64,000 nucleotides of DNA from Phycisphaerae bacterium (GTDB taxonomy: Bacteria; Planctomycetota; Phycisphaerae; UBA1845), in the NCBI GenBank assembly GCA_024102815.1, contig JAGFJJ010000069.1, forward strand, positions 335,116 to 399,115. The letters are read 5' to 3'. Below are positions 9,001 through 17,687 of this stretch, piece by piece (position 1 is the stretch's first letter; each line of letters starts with the position of its first letter). The notes under the pieces are model-generated. The model saw nothing but the letters and a program-made list of their open reading frames with translations, was not told the origin of the DNA and did no database searches. The translations under genes were made by a program, and so were the position numbers.

Positions 9001-9373
9001 GGAAGAAAATGTGCTTGCCGTCGGGGAACCAGCCAAGTACGCCGTCGTTGGCCGGGTGGAAGGTCAGGCGCTTGGGCATTCCGCCGTCAACGCTCATCAC
9101 GAAAACATCCGTGTCGCCGTCGTATTCGGCGCTGAAGGCTACCCAGCGCCCGTCGGGTGAGAACTTGGCCCACGTTTCCGCGCCGGGGTCACTGGTGATA
9201 CGACGGGCTTCGCCCCCGTCGGTTGAGACGAGCCAGAGGTCGTCCTCGTAGGTGAACACGATCAGGTCGTCATGGACATCCGCGTAACGCATCAGATGGG
9301 TCTGACCCCATGCAGCCGGGCTCAGGACGGCAATCAGGCAGATCGACAGCAAGGTTCGGATGGAAGCTGACAT
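6017..9373 (-). CDS. secreted tricorn-like protease (S41 family, beta-propeller plus PDZ)
   Basis: Large S41-type serine protease that probably breaks peptides into small pieces outside the cytoplasm. Residues 1-23 form a signal peptide ending AWGQ. Then come TolB/WD40-like propeller blades with repeated FSPDGRW, WSPDGKW and LSPTGK motifs to about residue 540. A lysine/glutamate-rich linker of about 55 residues follows, then the tricorn core. His739 (NMHGVDW) and Ser1003 (GSDGELFS) match the family's catalytic His and Ser. A PDZ-like part contains GVREGDYLISIDGKEI. WIIEGRGVEPD near the C-terminus is the candidate segment for the third catalytic residue. The 1118-residue length is typical. It is convergent with the CNNM gene and divergent from pepT, at the edge of a peptide-utilisation group. 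Confidence 0.93.
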   Translation of the reverse strand: MSASIRTLLSICLIAVLSPAAWGQTHLMRYADVHDDLIVFTYEDDLWLVSTDGGEARRITSDPGAETWAKFSPDGRWVAFSAEYDGDTDVFVMSVDGGMPKRLTFHPANDGVLGWFPDGKHIFFRSRREYPSRAEMIYKVSIDGGMPEKLPVDRAGLTALSPDATMIVYNRISRENRTWKRHQGGTAQDLWLGSLAKGDYHKITDWVGTDNYPMWEGDAIYFTSDRDFGTLNIFRYDVSSGSVTRLTDYRDYDVKFPSIGTGKIVYQYEEKLHLLDLATGESREVQAVIPSDRVRMRPELVDVEPRTGSFRLSPTGKRLVLDVRGEVVNVPVEDDGGTFVNVTDAPGSREKDAVWSPDGKWIAFFSDRTGEEELYLADPNGQEEPRRLTTGGMGFRRQPEWSPDGKWLMFSDKFLKLNLVNAETGAITVVDQGEYDDGWNRWGIQDYAWSPDSRWIAYSKLEQSLYESIFIYSLDDASIHRVTSEMTSDWSPTWDPKGRYLYFLSMRHFAPIMGFVDQNHIFLDMTVPHIVLLKTDEASPFAPKVVEEEVKESKETKGETADAASKGEGDRPKEDSAGEKKVESKKSDGVKVDIDFEGIGRRIIAAKGVEPGNYFRLEATDKGLLFLSRSKNQFEKYQYVDDGTSDRLNLMSYKLDDAETSEVLGRINNYHLSPDGKKLVYRAGSTYGVVDVHAKGKVGDGEVDLSHAFITVDRLKEFLQIFDEAWRVQRDWFYDPNMHGVDWQAMREKYRKLVPDCGNRGDLNYVIGEMISELNIGHTYVFGGDIERDARRVPIGLLGADFARDGSADYYRITRIYPGTPWDEDERGPLAEPGCGVREGDYLISIDGKEIGVGENLHERLLNKAGTIVTISYNDRPSAEGAKSCRIRTTRSEGSVRYRDWVERNGAFVDQASNGQIGYLHIPNMGEQGLIEFAKAFYPQYYKKGLIVDVRANGGGFTSRMIIDRLERELSSITKPREGKPIPDPERVFNGHLVVLLNEDTGSDGELFSETVKTHKLAPLIGMRTWGGAVGIELHQPLVDGGGTTPPQFGPYNLAGKWIIEGRGVEPDIEVQNMPGDVLKGIDAQLQAGIDNLRKRIGDDPRDLPPPPPYPDKSKPKS

Positions 9374-9620
9374 GGCTCGCAGATCCTTTCGTAGGCAGGC
9401 CGATTCGATGATCCCTCCAATCAGATCGAGCAGTTTCGCCGACCGGGCCGACTTGTTCCAGTCGTGAACCGTGAGAAGTTGCGTTCCCTTCGCCGGGGGC
9501 TTACAACAAGCCCGAAGCAGGCGCGGACGGCGTACGTGGCGCGGTCTCGACCGGGCGACAAAATGGACCCGGCCGGCTTTGGTTCCGCCTGCCTACCCCG
9601 CCAGACTCGGAGACTTCGGC

Positions 9621-10853
9621 ATGAAGGAACTGCTCGATCGCTTCCTGCGCTACGTCAAGGTCGAAACCACCGCCGTAGAGGAAACGGAGGACTATCCGAG
9701 TTCGCCCGGCCAATTCGACCTCGCCCGGATGCTCGTCGAAGAGCTCAAGGCGCTCGGGCTTGACGACGCAGTGATGGATAAATTCGGCATCGTCATGGCG
9801 ACGGTGCCGGCGACGGTCAAAGCAGCCCCCACCATTGCGTGGCTGGCACACATGGATACATCCCCGGAATTCACGGCCAAGGACGTCAAGCCACAGGTCA
9901 TGCGCAACTACAACGGCAAAGATATCGTCCTGCCTGGAAACAAGTCGCGGGTGATTCGCGTCGAGGAGAACCCGGAATTGGCCGAGCTCAAGGGCAAGAC
10001 GCTGATTACCACGGACGGCAACACGCTACTCGGCGCGGACGACAAGAGCGGCGTGGCGGCCATCATGACCGCAGTCGACCATCTGATGCAGAACCGCGAT
10101 CTCAAGCACGGCCCCATCCGCATCGTCTTCACCTGCGATGAGGAAGTCGGCCGGGGTACCGCGAAGCTCGACCTCAAGAAGATCGGCGCCATCTGTGCCT
10201 ACACACTGGACGGCGAAAGTGAGGCGGGACTGGAAAACGAGACGTTCTCGGCCGATCTGGCGACCGTGACAATCACCGGACGGAACATCCACCCCGGTTT
10301 CGCCAAGGACGTGATGATCAACGCCATTCGGCTTGCGGGTCAATTTATTACGCGGATGCCGTGGCACCGACTCGCCCCGGAGCGAACCAGCGGGCGCGAC
10401 GGCTTCCTTCACCCTTATGTCATCGAGGGTGGCGTTCCGGAGACCAAGATCCGGATCCTCCTGCGCAGCTTCGTCACAGCCGAGCTCAAGGAACAGGCCA
10501 AGGTTCTTAGGAATATCGCAGCGACACTTGAAGCGGAATTTCCCGGAGCGAAAGTGGATGTGTCGATCAAGAAGCAATATCGCAACATGATCGAGTACTT
10601 CGAGAAGGAACCGCGCGCCGTGCCGCTGGCGGAGCAGGCTATCCGTAACGCAGGGCTCACGCCGAAGTTCCAGTCCATCCGTGGCGGCACGGACGGCTCG
10701 CGCCTCAGCGAGATGGGCCTGCCGACGCCCAACCTCTCCGTGGGCATGCACAATTTCCACTCCCCGCTGGAGTTCGCGTGCCTCGAGCAGATGGAATCGG
10801 CCGTGAAGGTGCTGATCGAACTCGCTCAGCTTTGGGGGAAGCAGAAGAAGTAG
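9621..10853 (+). CDS. pepT: peptidase T (tripeptide aminopeptidase)
   Basis: M20-family zinc metallopeptidase that removes the N-terminal residue from tripeptides in the cytosol. The expected metal and catalytic residues are visible: WLAHMDTSPE (His, Asp), LLGADDKSGVA (Asp), FTCDEEVGRGT (Glu pair), LDGESE and, near the end, GMHNFHSPLEF (His). The frame opens at 9471, but the preceding 50 residues look non-coding. The ATG at 9621 gives a 410-residue protein with the family N-terminus MKELLDRFLRYVKVET. It is followed by two membrane peptide-transporter genes on the same strand, which fits a role in using imported peptides. Confidence 0.95.
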   Translation: MKELLDRFLRYVKVETTAVEETEDYPSSPGQFDLARMLVEELKALGLDDAVMDKFGIVMATVPATVKAAPTIAWLAHMDTSPEFTAKDVKPQVMRNYNGKDIVLPGNKSRVIRVEENPELAELKGKTLITTDGNTLLGADDKSGVAAIMTAVDHLMQNRDLKHGPIRIVFTCDEEVGRGTAKLDLKKIGAICAYTLDGESEAGLENETFSADLATVTITGRNIHPGFAKDVMINAIRLAGQFITRMPWHRLAPERTSGRDGFLHPYVIEGGVPETKIRILLRSFVTAELKEQAKVLRNIAATLEAEFPGAKVDVSIKKQYRNMIEYFEKEPRAVPLAEQAIRNAGLTPKFQSIRGGTDGSRLSEMGLPTPNLSVGMHNFHSPLEFACLEQMESAVKVLIELAQLWGKQKK

Positions 10854-10947
10854 CTAGCAGGCGAAATGGGGCGCGATCCATTGGAAAGACACTCGTGATG
10901 GGTTAGCGTGCGTCGGCTCGGTCCGGGCGCACCAAACGGAATGTTGT

Positions 10948-12555
10948 ATGGGCACTGACCAGGATGCGGCGCAAACTCCTGCCTCGCTGGGGCTCCGTCT
11001 GGGCAAGGCGTTTCGCGAAATCAAGCAGCCATTCGTCGACCTCGTTCATGCCCCGCGCGCGCTTTGGGGCGTGAACCTGGGCTACTTCCTGGAGGGCATT
11101 GCCTATTGGGGAGTGCTCAATGCCCTCGCGATTCACTTCTCTGATTTCATCTTCGCCGGGATGGAACACGCCGATATCTACTCCCACGACAACGTGCTGG
11201 TGCTCTCGGCCGGGATTACCATCGCGATGTTTCTCCTCGGCGGCATACCCGACAAATTCGGGGTCAGATTTGCTTTACTCACTGCGTATGGTCTGATGAT
11301 CGTCGGACGAGCGTTAATGGCGGCAGCGCCCACCGTAATGGGCCTTCAGCCTGCGGGACTTTGGTCGGCCCTTCAGCTCGTGACCCTCTCCGGCATCCTC
11401 TTTGTCGTTGTCGGCTACGGCATGTATCAACCGGCGGCCTACGCGGCCGTTCGACAATTTACGAATCCCAAGACCGCAAGCATGGCCTATGCCATGCTTT
11501 ACGCAGTGATGAATCTCGGCGGCTGGCTTCCCACATTCGCCTTTCTGATTCGAGACGACGAGTTCCTCGGGTGGGGCATCCCCGGAACATACTGGATCTA
11601 CACCGGTATTACGGTCGTCTCACTCATCGTCACCGCCGCGATCCTGACGCGCCGGACCGTAAGGGAGGCCGTGGAGAATGCAAAGGCGGAATCGTCCGCG
11701 ATAAAGGCGGCCGCCCCTGTGTCGGAAGTGAGCGATTCGGCTCCTGAAGTCGCTTCTTCGGAGGCTGCCGTCGAGCTCCTGCATCGCGAGCACGTCCCGG
11801 CCCACATGTGGCTCATGTTCTTTGCCGCGATTGGCGCAGTTTATTGGCGCCTTTCCGCTCCTTCAGAACACATTGTTGCCGGAATCTTCGCGGCCATCTG
11901 GATTGCTGTGAACCTGGTTCCGCCGACGCGACGATTCCTGGCTCGGCACCCGCTGGCCGATGCCAAGTTCGCATTCTTCATCTTTGCGTTAATTCCCGTG
12001 CAGACGTTGTTCACGTACAACTGGCTAATCCTGCCGCAGTACATTTCCCGGGCGTACGCCGGTTGGGTGGGCGATTGGTGGGAGATACCCGTTAACGCCA
12101 ACCCGCTGATGATCTTCATCTTTGTCCCGATTATCACGGCACTCACGCAGAAGGCGAAAGTCTACAACATGATGATATGGGGCACGCTGGTCATGGGCGC
12201 GCCAGCGTTTCTGCTGACGATCGGACCCAATCCCTGGATTCTCTTCACGTACCTCATAACGATGACCGTCGGGGAGGCCATGTGGCAACCTCGCTTCCTC
12301 CAGTACGCAGCGGAAATCGCCCCGCCGGGCCGAACGGGAATCTATATCGGCGTGGCTCAGTTTCCTTGGTTCCTGACCAAGCTGCTTGTACCGGCGCTGT
12401 ACTCTGGTTGGATGCTTGAGCGGTACTGCCCTGCGGAGGGTGCCCGAGATACGTCGACAATGTGGCTGATCTTTGCCTGCATTGCCATGATGTCCCCGGT
12501 GGCGCTGCTGCTTGCCCGGGGATGGGTTGGAAAGGACTTCAAGAAGAGGTCGTAG
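10948..12555 (+). CDS. POT/MFS-type peptide transporter
   Basis: Polytopic membrane protein of 535 residues with about 12 hydrophobic helices, resembling proton-dependent oligopeptide transporters of the major facilitator superfamily. Helix 1 carries LGYFLEGIAYWGVL, which corresponds to the aromatic POT signature region. Other markers are GGIPDKFGVRFALL (cytoplasmic loop 2-3 of MFS proteins) and YAVMNLGGWLPTF. A charged insertion of about 60 residues (Ala/Glu/Ser-rich, around residues 240-280) separates the two halves. It lies 94 bases after pepT and before an OPT gene, so peptide uptake is the natural reading. Another MFS substrate cannot be excluded. Confidence 0.8.
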   Translation: MGTDQDAAQTPASLGLRLGKAFREIKQPFVDLVHAPRALWGVNLGYFLEGIAYWGVLNALAIHFSDFIFAGMEHADIYSHDNVLVLSAGITIAMFLLGGIPDKFGVRFALLTAYGLMIVGRALMAAAPTVMGLQPAGLWSALQLVTLSGILFVVVGYGMYQPAAYAAVRQFTNPKTASMAYAMLYAVMNLGGWLPTFAFLIRDDEFLGWGIPGTYWIYTGITVVSLIVTAAILTRRTVREAVENAKAESSAIKAAAPVSEVSDSAPEVASSEAAVELLHREHVPAHMWLMFFAAIGAVYWRLSAPSEHIVAGIFAAIWIAVNLVPPTRRFLARHPLADAKFAFFIFALIPVQTLFTYNWLILPQYISRAYAGWVGDWWEIPVNANPLMIFIFVPIITALTQKAKVYNMMIWGTLVMGAPAFLLTIGPNPWILFTYLITMTVGEAMWQPRFLQYAAEIAPPGRTGIYIGVAQFPWFLTKLLVPALYSGWMLERYCPAEGARDTSTMWLIFACIAMMSPVALLLARGWVGKDFKKRS

Positions 12556-12765
12556 CCGCTCTCTTGCAGGCGGTTGGCATGGCTTGAAATCTTGGGTGCC
12601 GCGGCGCCGGACCACCTTGGCGACCCGCACCCACGCCGTCCGCCTGGCCGCCCTTCTTCCCTCCGAAGCCCGTCAATGCTAGTCTGCCCGGCACCGAGAC
12701 GCCCGGGCGAGCGCGGCACCGGGTTGAGAGTATCGCGACCTGATTCACGCCTGGAGGAACGACGC

Positions 12766-14988
12766 ATGGCCGAACTGGACCCCCGTATCCAGACATCGCT
12801 TCCGGAGAACGCCTATCGAGAGCTCAAGCCCGGCGAGTCGTATGTGCCGATGGTGCCGCCGGGCGTGACCGTCCCGGAGATCACGCCCCGGTCAATCCTG
12901 TTCGGGCTGGCCATGAACGTGCTCTTCGCCATGGCCGCGACCTACCTGGCGCTGAAGGTCGGGCAGGGCATCGAAACGGCGATTCCGATTTCGATTCTGG
13001 CGGTGGGCCTGTCGGGCTTCCTTCTGAAGATCGGCCTGCGCCGCAGCACGATCATCGAGAACATCAACATTCTGGCCATCAGCACGACCAGCGGTATGGT
13101 CGCGGGCGGCACGGTCTTCACCATGCCGGCGATTTACCTGCTCGGCTTGAACAAGGAACTCAACCTCTCCGGAACCATGATCTTCATGCACATCTTTCTC
13201 GTGCCGTTTCTGGGCGCGATTTTCGGTGTGCTTTTTCTGGTCCCGTTCCGCCGCTATTTCGTGAAGGAGATGCACGGAAAGCTGCCCTTCCCCGAGGCCA
13301 CGGCGACGAATGAGATTCTCGTCACGGGCCAAAGCGGCGGATCCAACGCGCTCATTCTCGTTTATTCGTTTGTCGTCGCATCGATCTATACGTTTATGAC
13401 GGCAGCGTTGCGACTCTGGCCGGCCGACTTCACCACCGGCAAGCTGGAGATCGGCTGGACGGAGAAGGTCGGCAAAGCCGCGGAAGGGGCCACCGCCGCC
13501 GCTGCGACGGCCGCCTCCGCGTTTGTAGACAAGTCGACTGAGGCCCTGGCATTCACGGGCAAGTTCTGGACGGACATTACGGAGCGGATCAAAGCCGTCG
13601 TGGAGATGGGTACAGGGGCCGAATTCCTCGGCCTGGGATTCATCATCGGCGTGCGTTACGCGTCCATCATAATGGCCGGTTCATTCCTCAGCTTCCTGGT
13701 CATCACGCCTTTGCTTGCACCCCTGAGCCTGGAAGCGCTTCAATCGATCAATCCGGCGATCTCCAACACCGACGCACAGACCATCTTCTCGAACGTCCCC
13801 AAGAACATCGGCATCGGATGTATTTTCACAGCCGGTTTGCTGTCAATTCTCAAGATGGGGAAGGTCATCGTAACAGCACTCCGGGAGGCGCTCGGCAGCC
13901 TGTTCCGCAAGTCAGCCGGCCCGTTGACGATCGATCGTACCGATGAAGACATAAGCTATCCGGCGCTCGCCTTCGTCGGACTGATCACGACGGTCGTGAT
14001 GGCGGCGTATTTCCGATTCCTCGTGTTTAACACGATGGAGAGCGCAAACTTCCTGACCATCATCTCGGTGCTGCTCGCGTTAGGTGTTGCATTTATCTTC
14101 ATCACGGTCTCGGCATGGGCCATCGCGACGATCTCCGTCACGCCCATCTCGGGTATGACCGTCACGACGATCATTGTCACGGCCGTCGTGCTCAGCGCGG
14201 CGGGGCTCGGACGTGGCCCGAACTCGCAGCTCGCCGTGTTGCTCGTCGGAGGCGTCGTGGCGTCCGCCCTGTCCGTGGCCGGAACATTGGTTAGCGAATT
14301 CAAACTCGGCTATTGGGCGGGAGCAAGTCCCAAGCGAATCCAATGGAGTTGCATCATCGCATGCGTGCTGGCATCGGCGGTGGTCTCGCTGACAATCATG
14401 ATGCTGGCCAAGAGCCCCGGCTATGATCCGGAGGTGAGCACCCAGGCGCTTCAGGCCCCGCAGGCTAACTTGATGAAGAGCGCTTTGGACAGTTTCTTGG
14501 GGACCGGGCAGGTGCCTTGGCTGCCCTACTGCGTTGGCGTAGTCGTTGCTTTGGCGCTCGAACTGGTCAAGGTGTCTCCGCTGGCCTTCGGACTCGGCAT
14601 GTACCTACCCATGGGCCTCAACCTCCCGATTCTTGTCGGAGCACTCGTGGCTGCAGCCGTGACCAAGGGTAAGGCCGATCAGGCGACGATGACTGCTCGC
14701 CGCAACAAGGGCATTATCATCGCTTCCGGATTCATTGCTGGCGCGGCGATCATCGGCGTCTTGTTGAACGGGCTGGGAAGCTGGTCTTTCACTGAAGATT
14801 TCATCAAGTCCCTCGATATTTTCAGCGCGATGGTTCGCGATACCGCGAATCCTGAGGCAAAGGCCGCGGAACTCGGGCGGATGTTCAACTGGTTCGGCCT
14901 ACTGGCCTTTGGCCTGCTCTGCCTGTTTATCTTCTGGGACGCTCGCCGGGCCAAACCGGAAGAGGGCGCGCCGGAAATCCACATGTGA
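12766..14988 (+). CDS. OPT family oligopeptide transporter
   Basis: Very hydrophobic 740-residue protein of the OPT superfamily, whose members import oligopeptides or metal chelates. After a short cytosolic N-terminus come helices such as FGLAMNVLFAMAATYLALKV. The family-typical PISGMTVTTIIV is present, and LPYCVGVVVALALELVKVSP and FGLGMYLPMGLNLPILVGAL lie in the C-terminal half. An alanine/threonine-rich soluble insertion around residues 225-265 (KAAEGATAAAATAAS) is unusual. The ATG at 12766 has GGAGGA eight bases upstream; the open frame before it, from 12574, looks non-coding. A hairpin with a T-rich tail follows the stop. The neighbouring peptidases favour a peptide substrate. Confidence 0.92.
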   Translation: MAELDPRIQTSLPENAYRELKPGESYVPMVPPGVTVPEITPRSILFGLAMNVLFAMAATYLALKVGQGIETAIPISILAVGLSGFLLKIGLRRSTIIENINILAISTTSGMVAGGTVFTMPAIYLLGLNKELNLSGTMIFMHIFLVPFLGAIFGVLFLVPFRRYFVKEMHGKLPFPEATATNEILVTGQSGGSNALILVYSFVVASIYTFMTAALRLWPADFTTGKLEIGWTEKVGKAAEGATAAAATAASAFVDKSTEALAFTGKFWTDITERIKAVVEMGTGAEFLGLGFIIGVRYASIIMAGSFLSFLVITPLLAPLSLEALQSINPAISNTDAQTIFSNVPKNIGIGCIFTAGLLSILKMGKVIVTALREALGSLFRKSAGPLTIDRTDEDISYPALAFVGLITTVVMAAYFRFLVFNTMESANFLTIISVLLALGVAFIFITVSAWAIATISVTPISGMTVTTIIVTAVVLSAAGLGRGPNSQLAVLLVGGVVASALSVAGTLVSEFKLGYWAGASPKRIQWSCIIACVLASAVVSLTIMMLAKSPGYDPEVSTQALQAPQANLMKSALDSFLGTGQVPWLPYCVGVVVALALELVKVSPLAFGLGMYLPMGLNLPILVGALVAAAVTKGKADQATMTARRNKGIIIASGFIAGAAIIGVLLNGLGSWSFTEDFIKSLDIFSAMVRDTANPEAKAAELGRMFNWFGLLAFGLLCLFIFWDARRAKPEEGAPEIHM

Positions 14989-15029
14989 TGGTCGAGCCGC
15001 TGGCTCAATATTCGTGATCGCCGAGCACA

Positions 15030-15055
15030 GGGGCGTCCAAAGCGCCGGACGCCCC
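15030..15055 (+). terminator. Rho-independent terminator after the OPT gene
   Basis: A perfect 9-base-pair stem (GGGGCGTCC at 15030-15038 with GGACGCCCC at 15047-15055) with an 8-base loop is followed by the T-rich run TTGCTTTGTTT. It lies 41 bases downstream of the OPT stop codon and ahead of the pepD promoter region. Confidence 0.75.
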
Positions 15056-15161
15056 TTGCTTTGTTTCGGAACTGTAATTCGCGTGAAGTTGGACTTGGAT
15101 CGACCACGTCGATTCCTGCAGAATAGCCGTGGTCATCGGGCCGGGAGTCGGAGATCTCATC

Positions 15162-16664
15162 ATGATTCAAAAAGCCGAGGGGACCAAAATCGAAAGCCTC
15201 GAGCCGCGCCCGGTTTGGGACGTATTCGCGGGAATTCTGCGCGTTCCGCGACCCTCCAAGCACGAAGAGAAGATTCGCGCCCATATCCTGGGGCTTGCCA
15301 AGGAAAAAGGCCTGAAAGCCAAGGAGGACGGTGTCGGAAACATTGTGGTCGACGTACCGGCCACAAAGGGGCACGAAAAGGCCCCGCTCACGGTCCTTCA
15401 GGCCCACTTGGACATGGTCTGCGAAAAAACCGGCGACTCCACGCACGACTTCGATCAGGAGGGCATTCACGCTTTTGTCGATCGCGACCCGGCCTCGGGT
15501 GAGGCGATTCTGCGGGCCCGCGGAACAACCTTGGGCGCCGACAACGGTATCGGTGTCGCCTTGGCGTTCGCGGCCGCGACGGACAAGGACGTGGTTCACG
15601 GCCCCCTCGAATTGCTCTTCACCATCGACGAAGAGGCCGGCATGACGGGAGCCAAGGCGCTGACGCCGCAGTCATTCCGAGGCCGGCGTATGCTCAACCT
15701 CGACTCGGAGGAAGACGATCGGATCTACATCGGCTGCGCGGGTGGTTGTGATACCAATCTGACATGGCGATTCGACACCGCGCCGGTCGAGCCCGGATAC
15801 GAATCAGCCGAGGTCGTAATTTCCGGCCTGCGCGGCGGCCACAGCGGCTGCGACATTCACGAGGGGCGCTCCAGCGCGATCAAGCTCCTGGCTCGCATCC
15901 TTTCGCGGTGCGGCGAAGAGAACTTGCGGATCGTCCGAGTCTCCGGTGGCAGCAAACGAAACGCCATCCCACGGGACGCGGCCGCGACCGTCTGTGGGCC
16001 CAAGAGTCTGTTCGACCGGTTGGCGCGAACCGCCGAGGAGGTGCGGGCGGAATCGGCGGCGGAGTCATTCGAGCCGTCGGCTAAGATCGAGGTGCGTAAG
16101 GCGGCCGATGGGGACGCCGCGTCCGCCATGTCCGCTTCGGATACCCAACGGCTCCTTGATGCCCTGTTGAGTCTTCCGCACGGCGTTTTGGGAATGCACC
16201 CCCGTGTCCCAGGTCTCGTGGAGAGCTCGAACAACATCTCGACGATCGCCTCATCGAAGAACGGCTCCAGCCTGCGTGTTGAGGTCGGAACGTTGTCGCG
16301 AAGCTCCAGTGATTCGCGAATTGCGGAAGTTCTAGCGCAGATTGAGGCCGTGGCGCGGCTATCCGGTGCGTCCGTGGAAAGGGCGAATGACTATCCGGGG
16401 TGGGCGCCAAATCCGCAATCGCCGACGCTGGAGATTGCCCGGAATGTCTACAAAGAGCTATTCGACAACGATCCGGAGGTCGCCGCAATTCACGCCGGGC
16501 TGGAATGCGGCATCATCGGCAAGCGCGTGGGCGAGATGGACATGATTTCGATTGGCCCGCGTATCACGGGAGCGCACACACCCGAGGAGTGCGTGTTCAT
16601 ACCCTCTGTGGAAAAGAGCTGGCAGTTCTTGAGCGTTCTGTTGCGCAAACTGGCTGCCGGCTGA
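15162..16664 (+). CDS. pepD: aminoacyl-histidine dipeptidase (PepD, M20C)
   Basis: Cytosolic zinc dipeptidase (carnosinase/Xaa-His dipeptidase family). Metal ligands and catalytic residues are visible: LQAHLDMVCEK, TLGADNGIGVA, FTIDEEAGMTG, LNLDSEEDD and, close to the end, GAHTPEECVFIPSV. The 500-residue length is close to the usual 480-490. The open frame begins at a GTG at 15129, but the ATG at 15162 is better placed after GGAG at 15150-15153 and gives MIQKAEGTKIESLEPRPVW. It closes the peptide-utilisation neighbourhood that starts with the tricorn-like gene; its own transcript is separated from the OPT gene by the terminator at 15030-15055. Confidence 0.94.
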   Translation: MIQKAEGTKIESLEPRPVWDVFAGILRVPRPSKHEEKIRAHILGLAKEKGLKAKEDGVGNIVVDVPATKGHEKAPLTVLQAHLDMVCEKTGDSTHDFDQEGIHAFVDRDPASGEAILRARGTTLGADNGIGVALAFAAATDKDVVHGPLELLFTIDEEAGMTGAKALTPQSFRGRRMLNLDSEEDDRIYIGCAGGCDTNLTWRFDTAPVEPGYESAEVVISGLRGGHSGCDIHEGRSSAIKLLARILSRCGEENLRIVRVSGGSKRNAIPRDAAATVCGPKSLFDRLARTAEEVRAESAAESFEPSAKIEVRKAADGDAASAMSASDTQRLLDALLSLPHGVLGMHPRVPGLVESSNNISTIASSKNGSSLRVEVGTLSRSSSDSRIAEVLAQIEAVARLSGASVERANDYPGWAPNPQSPTLEIARNVYKELFDNDPEVAAIHAGLECGIIGKRVGEMDMISIGPRITGAHTPEECVFIPSVEKSWQFLSVLLRKLAAG

Positions 16665-16740
16665 GGCGACGGAGGACGGCCTCCACGATGAGCTCAACTG
16701 CAACCTCATCCGTCGATCCTATTGCAAAGGAGTCTGAGTC

Positions 16741-17610
16741 ATGAATACGCGGATTCACATCAGCCTGCTTTCCCTGGTCGCGTTTACATCACTCTGCAGC
16801 TGCGCCATGGCCCAGCGCATCGTCGATGTCGAGGACGAAATTAAGAAGAAGGCCAGCGAGATCAAGTCCTTTCGGGCCAAGATGACGACTGAGACGAAGA
16901 TCGACAACGAGTACCTCCACGAATCGAAGCTCGACGCCACCATGGAGTTGTCTCGCGTCGGCGACGATATTCTGTACCGCATGGAAGGCACCATTACCGG
17001 CAGGTACATGCCTCCCGAGCGAGCCATGCGCTTTATGGACCGCGACACGCTTACCGTCTGCGACGGCAAGAATATCTATTATTATGTCGACGGAACCCGC
17101 GAACGGTTCCCAATCAAGAGCGCCGCCAAGAACCGGATTGACGCTGAAGCTCCTCTGTTTCCGAACGACCGTTTCTTTAACGAACTTCGCACCGACAAGA
17201 AACTGGATCTACTTCCCGACGACAAGGTCAATGGGCAGGAGGCGTATGTTATTGTTGCGACTCCACACGACCCCGGAAGGTTTCGCATCAAGCGCAAGAT
17301 CACCTGGTTCAGCAAGGAAAATGGGCTCATTCTCAAGCAGGTGACGTACGATCTGGACGATACGCCGTACAACACGATGGAGATGACCGACATTCAAACG
17401 AATGTGAAGATCGATCCCGCGCGGTTTTCGTTCAAGACCCCGGAAGGCGTTACCGTACAGGACCTGACCCAGGTTGCGGCGCCGGCGGCGACAAGTGCCG
17501 CGGAAAAAAAGGCCGACGAGAAAGACGCGGAGTCGGATTCAGCGGGTTCGAACAAGAAGGGATCTGAAATGGATTCCTCGGACGGCCATTCTGCAGAGCC
17601 GAAGAAGTAG
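16741..17610 (+). CDS. secreted LolA-like fold protein
   Basis: The 289-residue product has an N-terminal signal peptide (hydrophobic residues 8-23, ending AMAQ). The body resembles LolA/LolB-fold or DUF2092-type proteins: alternating beta strands, KSFRAKMTTET near the start, KVNGQEAYVIVATP in the middle and NVKIDPARFSFKTPEGV at the end. The last 45 residues are a Lys/Glu/Ser/Asp tail that looks disordered. A good AAGGAG (16727-16732) precedes the ATG. A periplasmic role, perhaps in lipid or lipoprotein handling, follows from the fold; no partner gene is adjacent, so the exact role is open. Confidence 0.7.
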   Translation: MNTRIHISLLSLVAFTSLCSCAMAQRIVDVEDEIKKKASEIKSFRAKMTTETKIDNEYLHESKLDATMELSRVGDDILYRMEGTITGRYMPPERAMRFMDRDTLTVCDGKNIYYYVDGTRERFPIKSAAKNRIDAEAPLFPNDRFFNELRTDKKLDLLPDDKVNGQEAYVIVATPHDPGRFRIKRKITWFSKENGLILKQVTYDLDDTPYNTMEMTDIQTNVKIDPARFSFKTPEGVTVQDLTQVAAPAATSAAEKKADEKDAESDSAGSNKKGSEMDSSDGHSAEPKK

Positions 17611-17687
17611 GCTAAGCGGGCTGCTGAGGCCAATAGCCGCTGGAGGCAGGCATTTTTTCGGGCCGCTACCCACGGAAACGAACGCGA

